A stretch of DNA of 64,000 bases from Paraburkholderia sediminicola (GCF_902859805.1 NZ_CADIKC010000020.1:27708-91707); one strand, 5' to 3'; shown: positions 7,742 to 16,891, counted from the stretch's first letter. A program made the numbers and translations. Notes: generated by a model not told the origin, from the letters alone.

Positions 7742-9346
7742 TTAGTTGCGTTCGCCGAGTAACGCCGACTTGCCGAGCAACGCGAACAGGAGGCCCGAGG
7801 CGAACAGCGAAATGCCGGTGAGCAGAGCGGCATAGGGCGCTGCGGCGGCAAATGCCATCGTTGAAGTATCGGCCCAGACCTGGGTCGCGAGTGTTTGCGT
7901 GTCGATGGGAGAGAGCAGCAGCGTCGCATTCAACTCGGTGACGACCGAAATGAATACCATCGCCGCAGCCGCGCCTAGACCAGGGCCTGCGAGTGGCAAC
8001 ACCACACGGAACAGGGTCTGCGTCCAGGTCAGGCCGAGGGCGCGTGCTGTCTCTTCAAGGCGCGGCTGCGCCTGCATGAAGGCGGCGCGCACGCTCACCA
8101 GCGCCACCGGCATGAACAGCATCGCGTAAGCGATCACCAGCAGCGTCGCGCTTTGATAAAGCGGTTGCAGCGCGTGCACCGCGAGCGACACGATGGCCAG
8201 CGCGATCACCAGCCCGGGTATGCCTTGTGCCAGAAACACGGTGCGTTCGAACAGCGTCGCGAAACGCGTTGGATAGCGCACCAGCAGAAACGCGAGCGGC
8301 ACGACCAGCAGCGTGGTCAGCAATGCAGCGGCGAGCCCGAAACCGAGCGACGAGATCGTCGCGTTGAACAGCAGTTCAGGCGACACGTCGGCCGGGGTGA
8401 CGGCAGCCGCGCCCGGTTGCGTAAGCCAGAAGCCGATCATGCCGAGCGGCACGCCGAGCGTCGCGATCGCCAGCGCGGCAAAACCGGCGACGACAATCCA
8501 GCGCCATGCACCAAGGTCGTAGCGCAAGACCGCGCGACGTGTGCCGCGATCGACGCGTTCATAACGCGCCGCGCCGCGTACCCGAAACTCGAACGCCAGC
8601 ACGACGAGGCAGATCACGATCAGCAGGCACGCGAGCAGCGAAGCACCGCCGCCATCGAAACTGGTGCGATATTCCGCGTAGATCTGCGTGGTGAAGGTGC
8701 GAAAGCGCAGCAGCGTAAACGCGCCGAATTCAGACAGCACACCGAGCGCCACCAGCAGCATGCCGCCGAGCAGCGCAGGGCGCAGTTGCGGCAGCACGAC
8801 GCGAATGAAGGTGGTCCAGCGGTTGCAGCCGAGCGCGCGCGCGCTTTCTTCGAGCGCCGGGTCCATGCTGCGCAACGCTGCGGCCACCGGCAGATAGACA
8901 AGCGGGAAATACGCGGAACTCAGCACCAGCAACGCGCCGTTGAAGTCTTGCAAATCCAGACTCAACGACACCCAGGCATAGCTCGAGATGAAGGCCGGCA
9001 TCGCGAGCGGTGCAGCAGCGAGCACGGCCCAGACGCGACGCCCCGGTAAATGCGTGCGTTCGACAAACCAGGCGGCCGCCGTGCCGACGGCTGCGCAGAC
9101 GAGCGTGGTCGATACGGTGATCAGCACCGTGTTGACCAGCAACTCGCCGACCAGCGGCCGGAAGATCAGATCGACCGCTTCGTCGATACCGAAGCTCGCC
9201 GCACGCCAGAAGGTAAACGCAATCGGCAGCAACACCAGCAAAGCGCTGAGTGCTGCTGCCGCAAACAAACCGCGCGGCGCGCGCGAACGGGCGCGCGCCG
9301 GGGCGGGGGTCACAGCCGGAGGCCCGGCTGACACGGCATCGCTCAT
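7742..9346 (-). CDS. fbpB: Ferric iron ABC transporter permease (FbpB-like)
   Basis: Inner-membrane permease of 534 residues made of two fused binding-protein-dependent transport domains, about twelve helices, as in FbpB/SfuB. EAA loops are seen in both halves: EESARALGCNRWTTFIRVVLPQ, quoted here by its ends EESARALGC and RVVLPQ, and EETARALGLTWTQTLFRVVL by its ends EETARALGL and FRVVL. Its start codon directly abuts the stop codon of the upstream binding-protein gene, so the genes are almost certainly cotranscribed and translationally coupled. A long cytoplasmic, Arg/Pro-rich N-terminus (about 30 residues) precedes TM1. Confidence 0.88.
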   Translation of the reverse strand: MSDAVSAGPPAVTPAPARARSRAPRGLFAAAALSALLVLLPIAFTFWRAASFGIDEAVDLIFRPLVGELLVNTVLITVSTTLVCAAVGTAAAWFVERTHLPGRRVWAVLAAAPLAMPAFISSYAWVSLSLDLQDFNGALLVLSSAYFPLVYLPVAAALRSMDPALEESARALGCNRWTTFIRVVLPQLRPALLGGMLLVALGVLSEFGAFTLLRFRTFTTQIYAEYRTSFDGGGASLLACLLIVICLVVLAFEFRVRGAARYERVDRGTRRAVLRYDLGAWRWIVVAGFAALAIATLGVPLGMIGFWLTQPGAAAVTPADVSPELLFNATISSLGFGLAAALLTTLLVVPLAFLLVRYPTRFATLFERTVFLAQGIPGLVIALAIVSLAVHALQPLYQSATLLVIAYAMLFMPVALVSVRAAFMQAQPRLEETARALGLTWTQTLFRVVLPLAGPGLGAAAAMVFISVVTELNATLLLSPIDTQTLATQVWADTSTMAFAAAAPYAALLTGISLFASGLLFALLGKSALLGERN

Positions 9347-10378
9347 TTACAGCAGACCTGCCTGACGCAGCAGTTTGCCTGCCTGGCTGTCGTCGCCGAG
9401 TTGCTGGATCGTCAGCGCCGGTGGGCTCAGTTCAGCGAAAGGCTTGAGGATCGGGTCCGGTGCAACGCCTGCGTGCAGCGGATACTCGAACATGACGTGA
9501 CTCTTCGCCATCAACTCCTGTGCGCGTTCGCTGACCAGATAGGCCAGAAACTTCTGCGCGCCGTCCGTGTTGTGGGCCGACTTCAGCACCGCTGCGCCCG
9601 ACACGTTCACCATCGCGCCGGCGTCGCCGTTGCCGAAGTGATAGATCGCGCTGCGGGTTTTGGCATCGCCGATTTCAGCGTGCAGACGCGCCCAGTAGTA
9701 GTTATTGATGATGCCGGTCGCGACGCCGCCGCGATTGACGGCTGCCACCACGCCTTCGTCGTCGTCGAAAATCTGCGCGTTGGCTTTCAGGCCCTTCAGC
9801 CATGCGACGGTTTGCGCTTCGCCCTTCAACGCGAGCACGGCGCTCACCAGCGGCAGGAAGTCGCTGTCGCTCGGCGCAATGCCGACCTTGCCTTTCCATT
9901 CCGGCTTGGCCAGGTCAAACAGCGATTGCGGCAGTTGCGATGCCTGCAACTTGGCCGTGTTGTAAGCCAGCACGCTTTCGCGCGCGGTCACGCCCACCCA
10001 TGCACCGGTCGGCGAACTGAAGCGCGCCGGCACGGTGGCGAGCGTCGAGCCGTCTACCTTGTTCAGCAGGCCTTTCTCTTCGAGCAGCATCAGCTCGGGC
10101 GAATTTTCCGTGAAGTACACGTCGGCGGGCGTTGCTGCGCCTTCCGCGACGATTTGCGCGGCCATCGCCGGACCTTCGCCGTTGCGGATCTTCACCGAAA
10201 TGCCCGACTGCTTTTCGAAGTCCTTGGCGAGCAGATTGACGACCTGCTCGTGCTGCGCGTTGTACAGCGTGATCGACGCAGCGTGTGCCGTCGACGGCAC
10301 GGTTGCGAACGCAGCCAGCGTGAGGGCGGCGGCGCTGCTGACGAGGCGCAGGCGGGTGCCAAACCAGGAATGAGCCAT
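9347..10378 (-). CDS. fbpA: Ferric iron-binding periplasmic protein (FbpA-like)
   Basis: Periplasmic Fe(III)-binding protein of 343 residues delivering iron to FbpBC. ATG 10378 gives a good signal peptide ending VPSTAHA-AS. The mature start SITLYNAQHEQ carries the His equivalent to the FbpA iron ligand. FTENSPE supplies the Glu, and IINNYYWARL carries the paired Tyr ligands, so an FbpA-type iron site looks intact. An in-frame extension to 10435 adds 19 residues without signal-peptide character. It sits between a DyP peroxidase gene and the permease gene. Confidence 0.9.
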   Translation of the reverse strand: MAHSWFGTRLRLVSSAAALTLAAFATVPSTAHAASITLYNAQHEQVVNLLAKDFEKQSGISVKIRNGEGPAMAAQIVAEGAATPADVYFTENSPELMLLEEKGLLNKVDGSTLATVPARFSSPTGAWVGVTARESVLAYNTAKLQASQLPQSLFDLAKPEWKGKVGIAPSDSDFLPLVSAVLALKGEAQTVAWLKGLKANAQIFDDDEGVVAAVNRGGVATGIINNYYWARLHAEIGDAKTRSAIYHFGNGDAGAMVNVSGAAVLKSAHNTDGAQKFLAYLVSERAQELMAKSHVMFEYPLHAGVAPDPILKPFAELSPPALTIQQLGDDSQAGKLLRQAGLL

Positions 10379-10460
10379 GATCCTAAAATCCGTTAGTGAT
10401 GTTGTTGTTGGTCTTCGAAGCGCCGCCAGCCTCACGGCCGGCGGTTGACTGCGGCCTGTA

Positions 10461-11849
10461 TTACGTCTCGAACAATCCCGCGCCGATATAGGAACCCGGC
10501 TTCGCGCCCGGTGGCACAGCGAATACCGCGCTGCCTACGTGCGTCGTGAACTGGTTCATCATGTCGAACTTCGCGAGCTTGTCGTTGATCGGAATGAAGC
10601 CGGTACGCGGGTCGCTCTGGTGAGCGACGAAAATCAGCCCCGCGTCGTATTCGGTTTCCTGACGCCATGGCGGCCAGCGCTCGATGTAGAAGTTCGTGCC
10701 GTCGTTGTACGAGTACGAGCGGCGCAGAATCTGCGCACCGTTGTTGCTCGCCTGATTCGACAGACGCACATGCGAGTTCTCCGGAATCACCGGATTGCCG
10801 TCCTTGTCCTCTTCCTTCAGGTCCACGGCGTCGAACTCGTTCTTCTTGCCGATCGGCGCGCCGCTGTATTTGTGGCGGCCGAACACCTGCTCCTGGAAGT
10901 CGACTTCCGTGTTGTCCCAGTGTTCGAGCGTGATGCGGATGCGCCGTACTACGGTGTAGGTGCCGCCTTCCATCCAGGGTGCGTCGGCGGTGGCGCCGGC
11001 CCAGACGAATTCGTTCATCAACTGCGGTTTCGCGGTCGACGGATTGTTGGTGCCGTCCTTGAAGCCCATCAGATTGCGGGGCGTCTGACCGCGCGGACCC
11101 GACAGGAAACCCGATTGGCCCCAACGCATCGCTGCGGTGCCGTACGCGAGACGCGCCAATTGCCGGACCGCATGAAACGCGACCTGCTGATCGTTCGCGC
11201 AGGCCTGGATAAACAGGTCGCCGCCGGTTTTTTCGGCGATGAGTTGATCGCCGTTGAAGCGCGGCAGATCGACGAGCGCGGCGGGGCGGCGCGAGGCGAG
11301 GCCGTAGCGGTCCTTGCCGTCTTTCGTAAACAGGCCCGGGCCGAAACCGAACGTGATCGTCAGACCGCATGGGCCCAGGCCGAGCACGTCGCCGGAATCC
11401 GGCGCGGCTTTGGTGTTGACCGGGCTGTAGGCCGTGTTGTTGGCCTTGGGGTCGGCCTTCGCATCGGCGTTCGTATCAATCTTGGTGTCGGTCAGCGCCA
11501 CTTTGGCCGCGACGCCGGTCGGCAGCGGCGCGGCCGTGGCGCCTTGCGTCAGGCGCGCGGCAGCGTCAGTCCAGGCGCGCAGCAGCGCGATCACGTCTTC
11601 GCGTTTCTCGGTCGTCAGATCGAGTGCGGCGACATACGTGTGACTCTGCTGCGGCGTGACGATGCCGCCTTGATGCAAACCGTAGAACGGCTCGACCGCC
11701 GTCTGCGGATCGGCGCCGTGCGCCGGCGTCTTGCCGAGCGCGGCCTGGGCGACGCCGGTCGCACCGAGGCTCGCGCCCGCTGCGACCGCCGCACTGCCGG
11801 CCTTCAGAAAACCGCGCCGAGAGGGCCGCGGGGGTTGATCGTTTGCCAT
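10461..11849 (-). CDS. efeB: Tat-exported DyP-type peroxidase (EfeB-like)
   Basis: Haem peroxidase of 462 residues in the DyP/EfeB family, which in EfeUOB systems acts in periplasmic iron acquisition. The N-terminus SRRGFLKAG followed by an Ala-rich segment is a Tat signal, consistent with export after haem insertion. The GxxDG motif is GFKDGTNNP, with the catalytic Asp. RRIRITLEHW contributes the distal Arg, and the His in ENSHVRL is the likely proximal haem ligand. Residues about 110-150 hold a low-complexity Asp/Lys/Ala/Asn insertion (DTKIDTNADAKADPKAN) absent from most EfeB proteins. The neighbours are FbpA and a secreted propeller; no EfeO or EfeU is present. Confidence 0.9.
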   Translation of the reverse strand: MANDQPPRPSRRGFLKAGSAAVAAGASLGATGVAQAALGKTPAHGADPQTAVEPFYGLHQGGIVTPQQSHTYVAALDLTTEKREDVIALLRAWTDAAARLTQGATAAPLPTGVAAKVALTDTKIDTNADAKADPKANNTAYSPVNTKAAPDSGDVLGLGPCGLTITFGFGPGLFTKDGKDRYGLASRRPAALVDLPRFNGDQLIAEKTGGDLFIQACANDQQVAFHAVRQLARLAYGTAAMRWGQSGFLSGPRGQTPRNLMGFKDGTNNPSTAKPQLMNEFVWAGATADAPWMEGGTYTVVRRIRITLEHWDNTEVDFQEQVFGRHKYSGAPIGKKNEFDAVDLKEEDKDGNPVIPENSHVRLSNQASNNGAQILRRSYSYNDGTNFYIERWPPWRQETEYDAGLIFVAHQSDPRTGFIPINDKLAKFDMMNQFTTHVGSAVFAVPPGAKPGSYIGAGLFET

Positions 11850-11933
11850 GGTTCCTTCACCTTCATTTGGCCGTGGGTGTGCCTGAGTTGCGTTCCGGCT
11901 CGTTGGCCGGATCTGCGTCTGTCTTTGCTGCTT

Positions 11934-13085
11934 TTACTTCGCGAGCACCAGGGTGTTCACGTCGTCCTGCACGTAGTAGAAACCGTCGCCTTCAGGCGTC
12001 ATTGCGAGACCGAACAGGTCGCCATTGCCCGGGGGCGATTGCGCCTTGTCGGTGTCGATCCAGCGTGCGTAGATCTGCTTGCCGCTGGCCGGATCGATTT
12101 CGACGATCTGGCCGTTCAGCGCGTTCGTGACGAGCAGGTGGCCGTTCGGTGCGGTGACCATTGCAAGCGGACGGTGCAGCAGACCGTCGGCGGTCAGCTG
12201 GCGGCCTACGCCCGCGCTGGTGTCGCGCGTCATCGGTTCGTCGATTTCGGTGATGCGGTTGCCGATTGCATCGGACACGTACAGCAGTTTCTGATCGTTC
12301 GAGAGCGCGAGTCCGGTCGGGCCGACGAGGAACACGCCCTTATCGGCCTGCGCGCCGAAGCCGCTGCCCACCACGGTTTCCTTCCTGACGACGGGCGGCT
12401 TGCCTGCCGGCACGTCGAGGTCCAGACGCAGCACGGTGGCCTGCTTGAACACCGGCGGATTGCCGTCCGCACCGCCCACGCCGAAGCCGGCGTTGCTGAC
12501 GAACAGCGTCGCGCTGGTGCCGTTGTCGACGACCGCCATGTTGCCCCATGGATCGTTGATATTCGGGCTGCTGATGGTCGACGCAACCTTGCCGTTCGGA
12601 TCGATCACGATCAGGCAGCCGGCGCCCTTGGTGCCGGTGGTGCCGTCATTGCTCGGCGTGCTGCCGACAATCACGTAGCCCGACTTGAGCATCGTCATCG
12701 CGGTCGAGAGACCAATGCCGCCCGGGCATTCCTTCAGATCGCGCGGCACTGTGGCGAACACCGTCATCTCTTTGGTGTCCGGGTGATAGTTGATGATCGT
12801 GCTGCCGGTGCCCTGCAGATTGGTCGAATTATTGAAGTTGCCGACCAGGACGTCGCCTTGCTTGACGCTGCCTGCCGTGACCGGAGCGACCACCACCGCG
12901 TACGGATTCTGGTCGCCGTTCCCCGGCACAGTGTTAATCAGCGTGGTGTGATGCTTGACGGTTTCGAGGAAACCTTGCGGCTCGGCGTGCGCGACGCTGG
13001 CCGTTGCGAATGCGGCAGTGCTGACTGCGGCGGCGATCAAGGCGCGCGCGGCGCGCGGCGAAAACTTGCGCGTGGGATTGTTCAT
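11934..13085 (-). CDS. Secreted beta-propeller protein of the iron cluster
   Basis: 383 residues with a signal peptide (MNNPTRKFSPRAARALIAAA to SVAHA). The body repeats short blade-like units with the pattern GxxLVxNxxNGxIxEIDP: PNGHLLVTNALNGQIVEIDP, NQKLLYVSDAIGNRITEID, and an earlier SATLFVSNAGFG. This predicts a six- or seven-bladed NHL/YVTN-like propeller in the periplasm. No catalytic motif was recognised. Its place between the porin and the DyP peroxidase suggests a role in the same iron process, perhaps as a docking or electron-transfer scaffold; this is inference. ATG 13085 is chosen for the signal peptide; the frame stays open to 13412 only as overlap with the porin gene. Confidence 0.72.
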   Translation of the reverse strand: MNNPTRKFSPRAARALIAAAVSTAAFATASVAHAEPQGFLETVKHHTTLINTVPGNGDQNPYAVVVAPVTAGSVKQGDVLVGNFNNSTNLQGTGSTIINYHPDTKEMTVFATVPRDLKECPGGIGLSTAMTMLKSGYVIVGSTPSNDGTTGTKGAGCLIVIDPNGKVASTISSPNINDPWGNMAVVDNGTSATLFVSNAGFGVGGADGNPPVFKQATVLRLDLDVPAGKPPVVRKETVVGSGFGAQADKGVFLVGPTGLALSNDQKLLYVSDAIGNRITEIDEPMTRDTSAGVGRQLTADGLLHRPLAMVTAPNGHLLVTNALNGQIVEIDPASGKQIYARWIDTDKAQSPPGNGDLFGLAMTPEGDGFYYVQDDVNTLVLAK

Positions 13086-13185
13086 GAGTGGGCCTCGGTG
13101 CCTGCGCACAAAGCGGTAGTTGCGGTCATGATCGAAAGCATGGGATTCGATGGGTTTTGAGCGTGTGTGGTGATGGCAAACGGCA

Positions 13186-14709
13186 TCAGAACGTAATGTT
13201 GGTCCGCACGCCGATGACGAACGTGTTGCGCAGCGGCTGCGTCGGATCGCTCGGGTTCTGGCCGGCGCCGGCATTGAACGTGTATTGCGCGTCGGCCTGC
13301 AGTTGCCACCACGGGTTGACCTGATACTGGTACGTCGCTTCGAGCGTGGTTTCGCTGGTGCGCACACCGTAAGGGCCACCGCTAAATGCCAGGTTATCCT
13401 GATCAAGACCATTCGCGTGGTTGCCGATCTTGATGTACGTGAGGGCGATGCCGGCGCTGTCGTTGTCGCGCCCGGCGAACGGCGCCTTCAGCACGACGCC
13501 GAGGTTGGCGGCAACGCTCACCAGGTTGCGGTCGCCCGGCGCGCCCATCACGCGCGCGAAGACGTTGAGGCTGCGCGGTTCGTCCGGATCCGGGCGCCAG
13601 ATCATCTGGTCGGCAACCGCGTAGAAGCTGTAGTCGCCGTGATGATTCTGCGCAACGCCGGTACTTGCCGGGTTCGCAAGCGAGAGGCCGGTGTTGTCGT
13701 AGCGCAGATCGGCGAAGCTGCCGTTGTTGTACCAGAGGCCGACCTTGTAGGTGCCCGGCAAACCGCCGCCGCCTGCACTGACCATTTCGCCGTCGGCCGG
13801 CTGGTTGATCGCGTACTGCAACTCGCCGATGAACAGCGTGCCGTTGTGCAGGTTGAAGTTGGTACCGCTCTTGTTGTTCGGGTTGTTGCCGAGCGGATCG
13901 CCGTCGAATACGCCGGCGAGCGCCGTCAACGAAGGCGTGATCTGTCCGCGCACGCGCACACCGAGGTCGGCCAGCGGATAAGCGGGGCCGCCGGAAGGCA
14001 TGTCGTAGGACGGCAGGGCAGGCCAGCCGAACATCGTGTTCACGAACAGCGCCGAATTCGTGCTGGTGATGAATTCCTGGTCGATACTTTGCTGACCGAC
14101 TTTGACGTCGATACGCTTGTTCAGGAACGACTGCTGGTACCACAGTTCCCACAGGCGCGTGGTGTCCTGGGCTTCGATGCCGCTCGCCGTATTCAGCGTG
14201 CCGAGCTTGTTGGCGCTGAGGTTGGCCCCGTGGATCTGCAAGGCGCTGACGTTGAACAGGCCGCCCGGCAAACCGAACGCCTTTTGCGTGTCCATCTGGA
14301 CGGTCGCCGTGGTCAGGCCATCGTAGTCCGCACCGCGCGCGAGACCGCCGCGCACATTGGCGAGCACTTCGCTGGTTTCAGTGAGTGCGAACGTCACGCC
14401 GTATTTGCCCAACCAGGGGCGCAGACCGCCAATGTCGCCGAGCATCGTCTGGCGATTCCAGAAACCGGTCCACTGATTCGTCTGCGTTGCCTTGATGTTC
14501 AGGTCGGCTTCGGGCGCTTCCGGTGCGGCATCGGGATTGGCTTCCGCCATGGCTGCGCCGGCGGTCAACGAGGCCCACGCGAAAGCCGTGCAGAGCGCGG
14601 CGCGGCGCAACGAAGGCAAACGCGAACGGCGCGTGGCGCCGCCGTGCAGGGCGGAGTCGTGAAGCGAACGCGCCTGAACGGCGGGCTCGACGGAGTGAGC
14701 GAACTTCAT
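13186..14709 (-). CDS. OprB-type carbohydrate-selective porin family protein
   Basis: Outer-membrane beta-barrel of 507 residues. After a long, basic n-region (about 36 residues) comes a hydrophobic signal core ending at AGAAMA. The mature protein has the OprB pattern: QTMLGDIGGLRPWLGKYGV near residue 87, an alternating-strand barrel, WYNNGSF, YSFYAVADQMIWRP, and the end TYQYQVNPWWQLQADAQY then VIGVRTNITF. OprB porins admit sugars, but this gene leads an iron-uptake cluster behind a Fur-like box, so the cargo may be an iron chelate. The n-region is unusually long and the true start could be shorter only through a non-ATG codon. Confidence 0.85.
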   Translation of the reverse strand: MKFAHSVEPAVQARSLHDSALHGGATRRSRLPSLRRAALCTAFAWASLTAGAAMAEANPDAAPEAPEADLNIKATQTNQWTGFWNRQTMLGDIGGLRPWLGKYGVTFALTETSEVLANVRGGLARGADYDGLTTATVQMDTQKAFGLPGGLFNVSALQIHGANLSANKLGTLNTASGIEAQDTTRLWELWYQQSFLNKRIDVKVGQQSIDQEFITSTNSALFVNTMFGWPALPSYDMPSGGPAYPLADLGVRVRGQITPSLTALAGVFDGDPLGNNPNNKSGTNFNLHNGTLFIGELQYAINQPADGEMVSAGGGGLPGTYKVGLWYNNGSFADLRYDNTGLSLANPASTGVAQNHHGDYSFYAVADQMIWRPDPDEPRSLNVFARVMGAPGDRNLVSVAANLGVVLKAPFAGRDNDSAGIALTYIKIGNHANGLDQDNLAFSGGPYGVRTSETTLEATYQYQVNPWWQLQADAQYTFNAGAGQNPSDPTQPLRNTFVIGVRTNITF

Positions 14710-15105
14710 CGAAATCCTTATTTGTGTTGTATCGACTGATCTGACTATCGCGGCATAACGTCACCAGGTGCCTGCGATGTGCCGCATCGGTTCGCGACGC
14801 CTGATGCGGCAGATGGCGAGATCGTACGCATGCGGAATAGGTGCGTCAACACAAATGAGAACGATTCGCATCAATATTACTGGGATGTAATTTTGAGCTT
14901 TACGTACTGCTACTAAAGGTTCTTTGGATGTAAATAAAACAGAATAAATACGTAATGTAGTTGTATGGTTTCGATCATGTCGGACTGGTGCCGGAGCCCG
15001 GCTCCAGGGCAGACATCAAAAGACGCTATGATCATCTTCCGAAGCCGCGCCGCAGCGCGACAGCCTTAAGTGCCTGGCGCCCAACACCATACCGGGACGA
15101 CACCG
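14710..15105. other. Intergenic region, AT-rich, divergent promoters
   Basis: 396 bases without a gene between the porin (leftward) and the N-acetyltransferase (rightward). The left part holds the Fur-like palindrome at 14855-14871. The middle, about 14870-14970, is clearly AT-richer than the surroundings and probably carries the rightward promoter. No further motif was recognised. Confidence 0.5.
14855..14871 (-). promoter_or_regulatory. Fur-like box upstream of the iron cluster
   Basis: Imperfect palindrome ATGAGAA-CGA-TTCGCAT (6 of 7 arm positions pair). It shares GAGAACGATTC with the site before the TonB receptor. It lies about 145 bp before the porin start and could control the whole leftward cluster from the porin to fbpC. 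Confidence 0.65.
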
Positions 15106-15945
15106 ATGTCACACACAGTGAATCTGGATAACTATTTCACCCGCATAGGCTACAAAGGACCTCGCGCGGCGACGCTGGAAGTGCTCCAGGAACTCCACAA
15201 GCTGCACCCCAGAGCGATTCCCTTCGAGAACCTGAATCCGCTCACACACCGCGCGGTGAAACTGGATCTCGAATCAGTCGAACAAAAGCTGATCGCGCAA
15301 AAACGCGGCGGCTATTGCTTCGAGCAGAACGCACTCTTCGCGAACGTCCTGACGCAGTTGGGCTTCAACATAACGCCACTGCTAGCCCGCGTTCTGTGGG
15401 GCCGCGAATCCGGCGCAATCCCGCCTCGCACGCACATGGTGTTGCGCGTCGACATCAAAGACGAAGCATGGATCGCCGACGTCGGTTTCGGCAGCGTGAC
15501 ATTGACAGCACCGTTGCGCCTGATCGCCGGCACCGCGCAGCCGACGCAACTGGGCACGTTCCGTCTGGCCGATGCATCGCACGACGCGCTCTACCTCGAA
15601 GTCCAATCGCACGACGACACGTGGGCTCGCGTCTACCGTTTCGATCTGCACCCGGTCGAATGGATCGATTACGAGACCTCGAACTGGTACACCTCCACTG
15701 CACCGGATTCGATCTTCCTGAACCATCTGATCGTTTGCCGGGTCCTGGCAGAGTCGCGGCTGACCTTGCTCGACGACCAACTGAACGAACGCGCCGCGAA
15801 CGGCCAGGTCATCCGCGAACGGCAGCTGAAAAGCGCGGACGACCTTGCAACCTGTCTGCGCGAACAATTCGGTCTGAACACGGAAGACATCGACATGGCA
15901 GACATATTCGGACGCGTGCGCTCACCCGCGCCGGCCTCAGCCTGA
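15106..15945 (+). CDS. nat: Arylamine N-acetyltransferase
   Basis: Cytoplasmic enzyme of 279 residues transferring acetyl from acetyl-CoA to arylamines or hydrazines. The cysteine-protease-like triad is complete: Cys71 in RGGYCFEQN, His110 in PRTHMVLRV, and Asp125 in IADVGFG, spaced as in Salmonella NAT. The N-terminal NLDNYFTRIGY and IPFENLNPL are family signatures. ATG 15106 starts at MSHTVNLD; a longer frame from 15070 adds 12 residues with no family match. It is followed after 59 bases by a membrane methyltransferase-like gene, possibly cotranscribed. Confidence 0.93.
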   Translation: MSHTVNLDNYFTRIGYKGPRAATLEVLQELHKLHPRAIPFENLNPLTHRAVKLDLESVEQKLIAQKRGGYCFEQNALFANVLTQLGFNITPLLARVLWGRESGAIPPRTHMVLRVDIKDEAWIADVGFGSVTLTAPLRLIAGTAQPTQLGTFRLADASHDALYLEVQSHDDTWARVYRFDLHPVEWIDYETSNWYTSTAPDSIFLNHLIVCRVLAESRLTLLDDQLNERAANGQVIRERQLKSADDLATCLREQFGLNTEDIDMADIFGRVRSPAPASA

Positions 15946-16004
15946 GACAGCCGCGTATAAACGCATGCCAACAACCAACTACTAATAGCGGGCACGAACT
16001 CACC

Positions 16005-16685
16005 ATGATCACGCGCCTTGTCCTGCAAACGACAGCCTGGCTGGTATGCATGGGCGCGCTGCTGTTCGGCGCCGCGGGTACGCTCGCGTGGCCCGCCGGC
16101 TGGTGGTATCTGATCGAGACCGGCGGGATGAGTTTGTGGGTCGGTTTCTGGCTGGCGCGCCACGATCCCGGCCTGCTTGCCGAGCGTCTTGCGCCGATCG
16201 TTCAGGCGCAACAAAGTCGCTGGGACCGCTTCTTTATGGTGGCCGTTGCAGTGATGTGGAGCGCCTGGCTGGTCTTGATGGCGCTCGATGCAATGCGCTA
16301 TCGCTGGTCGGCACCGCTGCCGGTATGGCTGGTGAGTGTCGGCTCGCTGAGTATCTTTGTCTGCATTTTCATGTGCATGATCGTCTTCCGGGCCAATAGC
16401 TATGCCGCGCCCGTCGTGAAGATCCAGGCCAGCCGCGGTCACAAAGTCATCGACACCGGCCCCTACGCGTTGGTCCGTCATCCGATGTACTCGGCCGCGC
16501 TGCTGTTGTTCATCGGCACGCCCTTGCTGCTCGGTTCGTGGTGGGGGCTTGCCTGCGTGCCGTTACTGGTGATCGGGATTGGCTGGCGTGCCGTGCGCGA
16601 GGAACGCGTACTGGCGGCGCAACTCGAGGGCTACACCGACTACACCACACGCGTGCGCTATCGCTTCGTGCCGTTCATCTGGTAG
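16005..16685 (+). CDS. Isoprenylcysteine carboxyl methyltransferase-like membrane protein
   Basis: Polytopic inner-membrane protein of 226 residues with five or six helices. The C-terminal half carries the ICMT/PEMT signature GHKVIDTGPYALVRHPMYSA near residues 144-164, followed by GSWWGL and REERVLAAQLEGYTDYTTRVRYRFVPFIW (quoted by its ends REERVL and RVRYRFVPFIW). In relatives these His, Glu and Arg residues form the S-adenosylmethionine pocket. Bacterial members methylate lipids or small molecules; the substrate here is unknown. ATG 16005 begins directly before TM1. Confidence 0.85.
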   Translation: MITRLVLQTTAWLVCMGALLFGAAGTLAWPAGWWYLIETGGMSLWVGFWLARHDPGLLAERLAPIVQAQQSRWDRFFMVAVAVMWSAWLVLMALDAMRYRWSAPLPVWLVSVGSLSIFVCIFMCMIVFRANSYAAPVVKIQASRGHKVIDTGPYALVRHPMYSAALLLFIGTPLLLGSWWGLACVPLLVIGIGWRAVREERVLAAQLEGYTDYTTRVRYRFVPFIW

Positions 16686-16734
16686 GGCGCGCGAGGCGCC
16701 AACCCGGGGCGCGTGCGCTCCTTTCACGCCAACC

Positions 16735-16744
16735 TGTCTAGACA
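16735..16744 (+). promoter_or_regulatory. HutC-type GntR operator, distal
   Basis: Perfect palindrome TGTCTAGACA, containing GTCTAGAC, which fits the HutC-subfamily consensus GTMTAKAC. It is the upstream member of a pair before the first ABC importer; the second is 172 bases further on. The likely binder is the HutC-type regulator encoded at the 3' end of the same cluster. Confidence 0.62.
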
Positions 16745-16891
16745 AAGTGCACCATGCTGGCGCAACCGGCAGAGGCCGGTGCAGCGTCTTCGCCCTTTCA
16801 AAACTCCCTTAAAAGCCTTATCGGACGGCCTCGTCTAGGGGCTTACCCGATGATTTCGGCGATTTCGAAGAAATCTGCTTGCGATGGCTTT

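Noticed and set aside
10539..13160. 873-codon open frame on the plus strand opposite efeB and the propeller gene
   Set aside because: Arg/Val-rich translation without domains; it is the antisense shadow of two well-supported genes in high-GC DNA.
13285..14739. 484-codon open frame antisense to the OprB-like porin
   Set aside because: Shadow frame with no family features; the porin reading has a signal peptide and barrel pattern.
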